Source of the DNA: Faecalibacterium prausnitzii
GTDB lineage: Bacteria > Bacillota > Clostridia > Oscillospirales > Ruminococcaceae
Length of the DNA: 64,000 nucleotides
Reading direction: 5' to 3'
Assembly (NCBI GenBank): GCA_004558805.1
Contig: SFDE01000015.1
Coordinates: 1-64,000 of the forward strand
The position numbers and the translations under genes are program-made. This document shows, piece by piece, positions 8,406-17,600 of this stretch. A model generated the notes under the pieces. It saw only the letters and a program-made list of their open reading frames with translations, searched no databases and was not told where the DNA came from. How positions within the stretch are numbered: position 1 is the first letter of the stretch; every line of letters begins with the position of its first letter.

Positions 8406-8486
8406 GGGTCTGCACTCTCGCCTTTTGCCGCCGGATGTGCTATACTATCGCTCAGACAGACCATCATTGGGAAACGAGGTTAAACC

Positions 8487-9476
8487 ATGGAGATCATTAT
8501 TCATCAGGCGGTGCTGCATGTGCTGGACACCGCACTGGACGCTCCGGTGCTCAGCGGCAGCTGCATGGAGCTGACTGCCGAAAAGACCGCCTACCTGCAA
8601 TACCACATCGAAAAACTGCTGGCAAGTGACGAGATCCGGCAGTGCCGTCCCCTGCCGGACTCCGCCTTCAAAAATGAGCTGGAGCACAACGGCGATTTCA
8701 TCGACCTGTCCTGCCGCATTGCCGGAGTGCTCTTTGACTACATGCACGCCCACACCACCATTCCCGGCGCCGACCTGGCGGTAGTGGATTTTACCCGGGA
8801 CGGTGCTCCCTGGCTGGGCATCCTGAAGCTGAACTACAAAAACGGCTACACCCACTACACCGAGACGGTGGAGGGTGCCCCGGTAAACTCCATCATCCAG
8901 CAGCGCGCCTGCCTGCCCACCCAGAGCGGCAAGGTGGAAGAAGGAGCACTGGTGGACCTGTCCGATTACTCCATGCGGCTGCTGGAAAAGAAGTTTGACA
9001 TCGACGGGCACAAGGAGTTCTACCTGTCCACAGTGGTGTTCCAGTACACCACCGCCCAGCCGGAAAAGAAAAAGCTGCAGGCGATCCAGGAAGCCGCCGT
9101 GCAGGCGGTGCAGGAAAACTACACCGACCAGCCCCACGTAGAGGCACAGGTCGCCATGCTCATTGCCAATCAGGCGGCAGACAACGACAATCAGGTGTCG
9201 GTGGAACAGGTGCGCCGCCAGCTGCAGGAGGAGTATCCCCTTGCCGCCGTGCCCTTTGACGACTATGTGGAAAAGAGCGATGTGCCGGATCTTGCCCAGC
9301 AGCCGGTGACCGTGACCCCTGCCCGGATCCGCCGCATGGAGAGCCGCAGCATCCACACCGCCAACGGCATCGAGGTAAAGATCCCCACCGAGCTGCTGGG
9401 GTCCGAGTCGGAGGTGGAGTTTCTCCACGATGCAGACGGCAGCGTCTCCCTGTTGATCAAAAATGTGATCCTGTGA
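8487..9476 (+). CDS. Nucleoid-associated protein, NdpA/YejK family
   Basis: A 329-aa protein matching the 37-kDa nucleoid-associated family (PF04245). It opens IIIHQAVLHVLD, the family's usual N terminus, and contains FIDLSCRIAGVLFDYMH and the strand ADLAVVDFTRDGAPWLGILKLNYKNGYTHY cut by short loops, then NSIIQQRACLP. The C-terminal third carries a glutamine-rich helix region (VEQVRRQLQEEY). Members bind DNA; in Gram-positive species they are sometimes in defence or phage loci, but no such context is seen here. The gene is followed by its own terminator. Confidence 0.85.
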   Translation: MEIIIHQAVLHVLDTALDAPVLSGSCMELTAEKTAYLQYHIEKLLASDEIRQCRPLPDSAFKNELEHNGDFIDLSCRIAGVLFDYMHAHTTIPGADLAVVDFTRDGAPWLGILKLNYKNGYTHYTETVEGAPVNSIIQQRACLPTQSGKVEEGALVDLSDYSMRLLEKKFDIDGHKEFYLSTVVFQYTTAQPEKKKLQAIQEAAVQAVQENYTDQPHVEAQVAMLIANQAADNDNQVSVEQVRRQLQEEYPLAAVPFDDYVEKSDVPDLAQQPVTVTPARIRRMESRSIHTANGIEVKIPTELLGSESEVEFLHDADGSVSLLIKNVIL

Positions 9477-9502
9477 TCCAGAGCTGAAATCTTTTGACCC
9501 AT

Positions 9503-9539
9503 CCTGCATCCAGCCTTGCCAGATGCAGGGCTTTGTGTT
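9503..9539 (+). terminator. Intrinsic terminator after the NdpA-like gene
   Basis: CCTGCATC / GATGCAGG stem, 11-nt loop, then GCTTTGTGTT. Confidence 0.7.
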
Positions 9540-9586
9540 ATAGTCATGTTGTATTTTTTATAAGATACAAAAAAGGAGGATCATTT

Positions 9587-10513
9587 ATGGAACTCGCCCT
9601 TATTACTGCCCAACAGGTAGCGGTGCTGTTTTTGCTCATCGGCACCGGTGCGGTGGCGGCAAAGACCGGTGTTCTCAAGCCGGAAAGTAAGCAGGCACTG
9701 TCCAATCTGCTGGTGTACATCATCGTCCCCGCCATGATCATCAACTCCTACCGGATGGACTTCAGCATGGAGATCCTGCGCAACCTCCTTGCCGCCTTCG
9801 GCATGAGCATTCTGGCGATCTGCGCCGGCATGGTCATCACCCTGCTGCTCACCGCCCGACACAAGGACAGCCGCACCCCCATCTTTCGGTTTGCCTGCAT
9901 CTTTTCCAATGCGGCATACATGGGCTTTCCCCTGATCTCGGCACTGTTCGGCTCCGAGGGGCTGCTGTACGCCAGCGCCTATGTCACCGTGTTCAACCTT
10001 CTGCTGTGGACCGTAGGCTACGGCATTGTCAGCGGCAGCCCGGACCCCAGGGCGGTGGTCCACAGTCTGGTGCGCACCCCCATCCTGTACGCCATTCTGG
10101 TGGGACTTTGCATCTACCTGCTGCAGATCCCCCTGCCGGAGCTGGTGGTACAGCCGCTGCAGTTCCTTGCCAACGTCAACACTCCTCTTTCCATGCTCAT
10201 TTCCGGTATGCTCCTTGCCGCCGGAAATATGCGCAGCGTGGTGTGCAGAGGACACATCTGGAAGCTTTCTGCCGTCCGCATGGTGCTGATCCCGGCGGTG
10301 TGCATCCTTTTGTTTGCCCTGCTGGGCTTCCGGGGCACCGCCGCACAGGTGGTGCTGCTGCTGGAGTGCTGCCCTGCCGCCGCCATCACCTCCGTGTTTG
10401 CGGTACAGTTTGGGCACGATGAGGGCTTTGCCGCCGGCAGCGTGGTGCTCACCACCCTGCTGAGCATTGTGGTCCTGCCCTTGTGCGCACTGGTGATCAC
10501 CCTGGTGATGTGA
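9587..10513 (+). CDS. AEC-family (auxin efflux carrier) permease
   Basis: A 308-aa membrane protein with about ten hydrophobic segments, the size and layout of AEC transporters (PF03547), which in bacteria export or exchange small organic acids such as malate or malonate. Diagnostic pieces are VLKPESKQALSNLLVYIIVPAMIINS split across the first helices, the helix-break FSNAAYMGFPLI near residue 107, and SMLISGMLLA near 203. AAAAGGAGG lies 8 nt before the ATG. The transcript ends at a strong hairpin. The substrate is unknown. Confidence 0.88.
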   Translation: MELALITAQQVAVLFLLIGTGAVAAKTGVLKPESKQALSNLLVYIIVPAMIINSYRMDFSMEILRNLLAAFGMSILAICAGMVITLLLTARHKDSRTPIFRFACIFSNAAYMGFPLISALFGSEGLLYASAYVTVFNLLLWTVGYGIVSGSPDPRAVVHSLVRTPILYAILVGLCIYLLQIPLPELVVQPLQFLANVNTPLSMLISGMLLAAGNMRSVVCRGHIWKLSAVRMVLIPAVCILLFALLGFRGTAAQVVLLLECCPAAAITSVFAVQFGHDEGFAAGSVVLTTLLSIVVLPLCALVITLVM

Positions 10514-10540
10514 TTTCCTCTGCCTCTATACAGAAAACCG

Positions 10541-10582
10541 GAGCTGTCCTGCATAATTGTGCAGGACAGCTCCTTTGTTTTT
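10541..10582 (+). terminator. Intrinsic terminator of the AEC permease gene
   Basis: 13-bp perfect stem GAGCTGTCCTGCA / TGCAGGACAGCTC, then CTTTGTTTTT. Confidence 0.92.
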
Positions 10583-10603
10583 GCCCGGAAACATCCGGAC
10601 AGC

Positions 10604-10642
10604 AAAAAAACCATCGTTTTTGCATTTCTGCATCAACGATGG
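10604..10642 (-). terminator. Intrinsic terminator of the tRNA operon
   Basis: On the minus strand CCATCG / CGATGG with an inner TGCA pair is followed by TTTTTTTGC, right after the last tRNA. Confidence 0.85.
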
Positions 10643-10650
10643 CTTTGTGT

Positions 10651-10726
10651 TGGAGCGGCCGACGAGGCTCGAACTCGCTACCTCCACCTTGGCAAGGTGG
10701 CGCTCTACCAGATGAGCTACGGCCGC
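10651..10726 (-). tRNA. tRNA-Gly (anticodon GCC)
   Basis: 76 nt with encoded CCA. Acceptor GCGGCCG pairs with CGGCCGC; the anticodon loop TTGCCAA reads GGC; the T-loop TTCGAGC is canonical. It is identical to the copy at 11083-11158. Confidence 0.97.
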
Positions 10727-10756
10727 ATACACGGCATAGCAGCTGCTACGCCGATT

Positions 10757-10832
10757 TGGTGCCTCCGATCGGAATCGAACCAATGACACGGGGATTTTCA
10801 GTCCCCTGCTCTACCGACTGAGCTACAGAGGC
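10757..10832 (-). tRNA. tRNA-Phe (anticodon GAA)
   Basis: 76 nt with encoded CCA. Acceptor GCCTCTG pairs with CGGAGGC (one G-T wobble); anticodon loop CTGAAAA reads UUC. Confidence 0.97.
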
Positions 10833-10918
10833 ATACTTGGTGCATTTACCCCTGCACCCGTCATTTCTGACGCCCTGAAAACAAGTTTCAAAGTAGGTGA
10901 AAGCTCTCGCTTTCCTGA

Positions 10919-10995
10919 TGGCGACCCGGATCGGGCTCGAACCGACGACCCCCAGCGTGACAGGCTGGTGCTCTAACCAACTGAGCTACCGGGCC
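10919..10995 (-). tRNA. tRNA-Asp (anticodon GTC)
   Basis: 77 nt with encoded CCA and G73, as usual for tRNA-Asp. Acceptor GGCCCGG pairs with CCGGGTC (one G-T); anticodon loop CTGTCAC. Confidence 0.97.
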
Positions 10996-10999
10996 AAAA

Positions 11000-11075
11000 T
11001 GGTGGAAGTTAACGGGCTCGAACCGCTGACCCTCTGCTTGTAAGGCAGATGCTCTCCCAGCTGAGCTAAACTTCC
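11000..11075 (-). tRNA. tRNA-Val (anticodon TAC)
   Basis: 76 nt with encoded CCA. Acceptor GGAAGTT pairs with AACTTCC; anticodon loop CTTACAA. Only 4 nt separate it from tRNA-Asp, so both come from one precursor. Confidence 0.97.
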
Positions 11076-11082
11076 ACACAAA

Positions 11083-11158
11083 TGGAGCGGCCGACGAGGC
11101 TCGAACTCGCTACCTCCACCTTGGCAAGGTGGCGCTCTACCAGATGAGCTACGGCCGC
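11083..11158 (-). tRNA. tRNA-Gly (anticodon GCC), promoter-proximal copy
   Basis: First tRNA of the operon, 76 nt, encoded CCA, identical in sequence to the distal copy at 10651-10726. Confidence 0.97.
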
Positions 11159-11202
11159 ATATCCTTTGTGTCCGTGCCGGTTGTTTACCGGCGACGCTGA
11201 TT

Positions 11203-11231
11203 ATTATACCGCAGCAAAGGGCAGTTGTCAA
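11203..11231 (-). promoter_or_regulatory. Consensus promoter of the five-tRNA operon
   Basis: Minus strand TTGACA, 17-bp spacer, TATAAT; fully consensus, 45 nt before the first tRNA. Confidence 0.9.
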
Positions 11232-11433
11232 CCACAAATTTGCATTTTTCTGGATTTTCTGTTTTTTTGCCCTCCGGCGGCGCAAAATCACCGGATATCG
11301 CTTCTATTTTGCATCTGTTCCTCCCGGTCTGCCCCGGCCGCCCCTGTGCGCTGCGGCTGTGCACCCCATCTCCCGCCGCCGGGGTGAGTCCGGAGAACGG
11401 TCCCCGCTCCGGAAGCAAGGGTCGGTGCAGTGC

Positions 11434-11462
11434 TTGTTTCCCGCACACTTTTATGGTATAGT
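11434..11462 (+). promoter_or_regulatory. Predicted promoter of the Mrp gene
   Basis: TTGTTT, 17-bp spacer, TATAGT. The leader (about 11469-11559) has an AAGGAGG at about 11510 with no start codon behind it. 11232-11433 shows nothing else recognisable. Confidence 0.6.
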
Positions 11463-11559
11463 AAAAGACGGTCAGGGCGGCTGTGCAAACCGCCTTTTAT
11501 TTTAAGCAAGGAGGAAGCACACGGCGGAAATCGACCCTTATGCTGTGTGCGTAAAGAGA

Positions 11560-12390
11560 ATGAGCGAAGAATGCACCCATGACTGCTCCAATTGCAGTGC
11601 AGCCTGTTCTTCCCGCGACGCCGCGCCTCAGCACGACGCCCCCAATCCCAACAGCAGTGTAAAAAAGGTCATCGGCGTCGTTTCCGGTAAGGGCGGCGTG
11701 GGCAAGAGCATGACCAGTGCCCTGCTTGCCTGCGCCATGGCACGCCGCGGCTACCACTGCGGCATTCTGGACGCAGACATTACCGGTCCGTCCATCCCCA
11801 AGCTCTTTGGCATCCATGGTCGTGCCATGGCAGACGACAAGGGCTGCTGGCCCATCCAGAGCCGCATGGGCATTGATGTCATGAGCATCAACCTGCTGGT
11901 GGAAAACGAAGAGGACCCCGTTGTGTGGCGTGGTCCGGTGATCGCCGGTGCCGTCAAGCAGTTCTGGACCGATGTGGTCTGGAAGGACGTGGACTTCCTG
12001 TTCGTGGATATGCCCCCGGGCACCGGTGACGTGCCCCTAACCGTGTTCCAGAGCCTGCCGGTGGACGGCATCGTGGTGGTGGCAAGCCCCCAGGAGCTGG
12101 TGAGCATGATCGTGGCAAAGGCCGTGAATATGGCAGAGATGATGAAGGTGCCCATGCTGGGCATCGTGGAGAACATGAGCTACATCGTCTGCCCCGACTG
12201 CGGCAAGCACATCAATGTGTTTGGCAACAGCCACGTGGACGAGGTGGCAGCAAAGCATCACCTGCCGGTGCTTGCCAAGTGCCCCATCGACCCCAAGCTG
12301 GCGGAGCTTTCGGATGCCGGCATGATCGAGACCTACGGCGGCGAATTCCTGGAAGGTGCTGCCGACGCCTGCGAGAAGCTGCTGAAATAA
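11560..12390 (+). CDS. Mrp/NBP35-family Fe-S cluster carrier ATPase
   Basis: P-loop ATPase (276 aa) that binds and hands over iron-sulfur clusters in the cytoplasm. The deviant Walker A is VVSGKGGVGKSMTSALL near residue 46, the switch/Walker B DADITGPS and LFVDMPPGTGD near 155, and a CPDC pair near 212 bridges the cluster at the dimer interface. The N terminus adds a cysteine cluster (CTHDCSNCSAAC), common in clostridial Mrp proteins and reminiscent of the NBP35 ferredoxin-like site. The ATG at 11560 keeps this cluster; an upstream GTG at 11545 is possible. It likely feeds apo-proteins in general, since no single client is adjacent. Confidence 0.92.
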   Translation: MSEECTHDCSNCSAACSSRDAAPQHDAPNPNSSVKKVIGVVSGKGGVGKSMTSALLACAMARRGYHCGILDADITGPSIPKLFGIHGRAMADDKGCWPIQSRMGIDVMSINLLVENEEDPVVWRGPVIAGAVKQFWTDVVWKDVDFLFVDMPPGTGDVPLTVFQSLPVDGIVVVASPQELVSMIVAKAVNMAEMMKVPMLGIVENMSYIVCPDCGKHINVFGNSHVDEVAAKHHLPVLAKCPIDPKLAELSDAGMIETYGGEFLEGAADACEKLLK

Positions 12391-12398
12391 TTTTACGG

Positions 12399-12430
12399 GA
12401 CTGCTGCACGGCTGTGCGGCAGTCTTTTTA
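12399..12430 (+). terminator. Intrinsic terminator of the Mrp gene
   Basis: GACTGCTGCAC / TGTGCGGCAGTC stem (one mismatch/wobble) followed by TTTTTATT. Its core is nearly the same as the gdhA terminator. Confidence 0.88.
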
Positions 12431-12598
12431 TTATGCCCGGGACGGAGGATACCGCCGGGGCGGGTTTTGCCCGATAAAGATAGTCTTTTCTGCTTTAAAA
12501 AACAAGGTTCCGGGCAATATTTTGCTTGTATTTTTCGTTTTGTGAAGCTGCTTCAACTTTTCTTCTGTTTTTTTGAAACATTTTCTGCTTTTCTGCTA

Positions 12599-12627
12599 TT
12601 GTCAAACCTGCCGGAAACCTTTATAAT
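12599..12627 (+). promoter_or_regulatory. Strong promoter of gdhA
   Basis: TTGTCA, 17-bp spacer, TATAAT, preceded by T/A-rich DNA. Confidence 0.85.
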
Positions 12628-12633
12628 AATAAA

Positions 12634-14139
<1,506 letters not shown>

Positions 14140-14157
14140 AAATAAACCGGTTCCTTC

Positions 14158-14196
14158 TGGGGCTGCTGCACGGACTGTGCGGCAGCCCCTTTTTTG
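14158..14196 (+). terminator. Intrinsic terminator of gdhA
   Basis: GGGGCTGCTGCAC / TGTGCGGCAGCCCC stem, then TTTTTTG. Confidence 0.93.
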
Positions 14197-14513
14197 CTGC
14201 GCCGCCATCCTTTGTATTGACAGAAAAGTGGTCTGTATGGCAAAGCTGACGGTTTCCACTGAAGCCTTCCCCATTGCGCAGGTAAAACCGGCACAGGAAC
14301 TGGTGATCCGGCTGCTGAAGCACTGCGTTCCAAGCCCACCGGCATATTTTTAAATGTTCCCTGCCGCCCCTGACACCCGCTGTCCTTCAAGGCAGCCGGA
14401 TGCGGCGGTTTTGTGTTTCTCCATCGCACACAGAGACCACTTTGGGGCATACTTCAAGACGTTTCGCACAGAATGGGGTGCAAAGGTCCTTTTATATTTG
14501 GTGCAGCTGTCAC
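14197..14513. other. Intergenic stretch between gdhA and gltB promoter
   Basis: No convincing gene. A 38-codon frame (ATG 14237 to TAA 14353) starting MAKLTVSTEAFPIAQ has a weak AAGTGG site; it could be a decayed gene start but is too short to name. Confidence 0.4.
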
Positions 14514-14541
14514 TTGAAGATTTTTCAGCGTCCGGTATAAT
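14514..14541 (+). promoter_or_regulatory. Predicted promoter of gltBD
   Basis: TTGAAG, 16-bp spacer, TATAAT; transcription would begin near 14548. Confidence 0.7.
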
Positions 14542-14563
14542 AATGCTATGGAACAAAGGCGTT

Positions 14564-14609
14564 CCGCAAAGGGTTATTTCTGCCCTTTGCGGGGCGTCTT
14601 TTTGTTTTT
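14564..14609 (+). terminator. Leader terminator (possible attenuator) upstream of gltB
   Basis: Perfect 10-bp stem CCGCAAAGGG / CCCTTTGCGG with a 9-nt loop, followed by GGCGTCTTTTTGTTTTT. It lies between the -10 box and the gltB start, so it would stop most transcripts at about 60 nt unless prevented. Confidence 0.75.
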
Positions 14610-14667
14610 CCCGGCTGCGGAGGGTGCCGCACCGGCAAGGAATACTGTCAAAAGGATGGGAAAGTCT

Positions 14668-17600
14668 ATGGAAAACTTTACACAGCAAGAGAACACCCTT
14701 GGTCTGTACGATCCACAGTTTGAGCACGACGCCTGCGGCATCGGCGCTGTGGTGGACATCAAGGGACGCAAGAGCCACCGCACCGTGGACGATGCACTGT
14801 CCATTGTGGAGCGGCTGGAACACCGTGCCGGCAAGGACGCCGAGGGCAAGACCGGTGACGGCGTGGGCATCATGCTCCAGATCAGCCACAAGTTCTTTTC
14901 CAAGGTCGCCGATGCCCTGAACATCCGTCTGGGCAACGAGCGGGAGTACGGCGTGGGCATGTTCTTCTTCCCCCAGAACGAGCACATGCGGGCGCAGGCA
15001 ATGAAGCTCTTTGAGGTGGTCACCCGCAAAGAGGGGCTGGAGTTCCTTGCATGGAGGGAAGTGCCGGTGGACCCGGATGCCGTGGGGCAGAAAGCGCGGG
15101 ACTGTATGCCTGCCATCTGGCAGTGCTTTATCAAGAAGCCCGCCAAGGTCAGCAAGGGCATCGACTTTGACCGCAAGCTCTACATCGTCCGCCGGGTCTT
15201 TGAGCATGCCAGCACCGGCACCTATGTGCCCAGCCTGTCCAGCCGCACCATCGTGTACAAGGGCATGTTTCTGGTCCACGACCTGCGCCGGTTCTATGCA
15301 GACCTGCAGGATGAGGACTATGAATCCGCCATCGGTATGGTCCACAGCCGGTTCTCCACCAACACCAATCCCAGCTGGATGCGTGCTCACCCCAATCGGT
15401 TCATCCTCCACAACGGCGAGATCAACACCATCAAGGGCAACACCGATGCTATGCTGGCACGGGAAGAGAGCATTGCCAGTCCTCTGATGCAGGAGGACAT
15501 GAACAAGATCCTGCCCATCATCAACACCTCCGGCTCTGACTCTGCCATGCTGGACAACGCGCTGGAATTCATGGTGATGAACGGCATGGACCTGCCTCTT
15601 GCCGTGATGATCACCATCCCGGAGCCTTGGGAGAACAACCGGAACATCAGCCAGAAAAAGCGGGACTTCTACCAGTACTACGCCACCATGCTGGAGCCTT
15701 GGGACGGTCCCGCCGCCATCCTGTTCTCGGACGGCGATGTGATGGGTGCAGTGCTGGACCGCAACGGTCTGCGCCCCAGCCGCTACTACATCACCCGGGA
15801 CGGACGAATGATCCTTTCCTCTGAGGTAGGCGTGCTGGACTGCGACCCGGAGAATGTTCTGGTAAAGGACCGCCTGCGACCCGGCAAGATGCTGCTGGTG
15901 GATACCGTCAAGGGCGAAGTAGTGGATGACGAAAAGCTGAAGGAGTTCTACGCCAGCCGGGAACCCTACGGCGAGTGGATCGACCGGAATCTGGTGGAGC
16001 TGTCCAAGCTGAAGATCCCCAATGTGAAGGTAGAAAACTACACCGGGGACCGGCTCACCCGGCTGCAGAAGGTGTTCGGCTACAAGTACGAGGAAGTAAA
16101 CACCATGATCCTCGCCATGGCACGGGCAGGGGCAGAGCCTTCCGGTGCCATGGGTACCGACACCCCCCTTGCGGTACTGAGCAACCAGCACCCGCCCCTG
16201 TTCAACTACTTCAAGCAGCGGTTTGCGCAGGTCACCAACCCTCCTATTGACGCCATCCGGGAAAAGGTAGTCACCTCCACCAGCGTCTACATTGGCGCCC
16301 ACGGCAACCTGCTGGAGGACAAGCCGGAAAACTGCAAGGTGCTGAAGGTCCACAACCCCATTCTCACCTCCACCGACCTGCTGAAGATCCGGTACATGAA
16401 TGTGCCGGGCTTCAAGGTTGCCACCGTGTCCATCAACTACTACAAGAATACCAGTCTGGAAGAGGCGATCGACCGGGTCTTTCTGGAAGTGGATCGTGCC
16501 TACAAAGAAGGGGCGAACATCATTATTTTGTCCGATCGGGATGTAGACGAGTACCATGTGACCATCCCCAGCCTGCTGGCGGTGTCCGCCGTGTCCCAGT
16601 ATCTGATCCGCACCAAAAAGAGCACCGCTCTGGCGCTGATCCTGGAAAGTGCCGAGCCCCGGGAGGTCCATCATTTTGCCACCCTGCTGGGCTATGGTGC
16701 CTGCGCCGTGAACCCCTATCTGGCACACGAGACCATCGGGCAGCTCATTGACGAAGGGCTGCTGGATAAGGACTACTACGCCGCCGTGGAGGACTACAAC
16801 AACGCCATCCTCAACGGTATCGTAAAGATCGCCTCCAAGATGGGTATTTCCACCATCCAGAGCTACCAGAGCAGCCAGATCTTTGAGGCAGTGGGTATTT
16901 CCAAGGAGGTCATCGACAAGTATTTTACCGGCACCGTCAGCCGGGTGGGCGGTATCCGCCTTGCGGACATTCAGGCAGACGTGGAGGCGCTCCACAACGC
17001 CGCCTTTGACCCGCTGGGGCTGGACATCAACATGGAGCTTGCCGACGGCGGCGACCACAAGTTCCGCAGCGGAAAGGAAGAGCATCTGTTCAATCCCCAG
17101 ACCATCCATCTGTTCCAGAAGGCGTGCCGTACCGGGGACTACGATACCTTTAAGCAGTTCACCGCCGCCGTGGACAACATGGGCACCGACGGCGTCCATC
17201 TGCGGAGCCTGCTGGACTTCCGCTTTGACCCGGAGGGAGGCATCCCGCTGGAAGAGGTGGAGCCGGTAAGCTCCATCGTCAAGCGGTTCAAGGGTGCTGC
17301 CATGAGCTATGGTGCCCTCAGCAGCGAGGCGCACGAGACCATTGCCATTGCCCTGAACCGTCTGGGCGGTCGCAGCAACACCGGCGAGGGCGGCGAGCCG
17401 GAAGAGCGTTACCACAGCGAAAGCAACTCCAAGATCAAGCAGGTGGCGTCTGCCCGGTTTGGCGTCACCAGCAAGTATCTGGTGTCCGCCGAGGAGATCC
17501 AGATCAAGCTGGCGCAGGGCGCAAAGCCCGGCGAGGGCGGCAACCTGCCGGGTGCAAAAGTGTACCCGTGGATCGCCAAGACTCGCCACAGCACCACCGG

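Noticed and set aside
14237-14353. 38-codon frame before gltB
   Set aside because: Poor ribosome site and no convincing homology; kept only as a remark in the intergenic entry.
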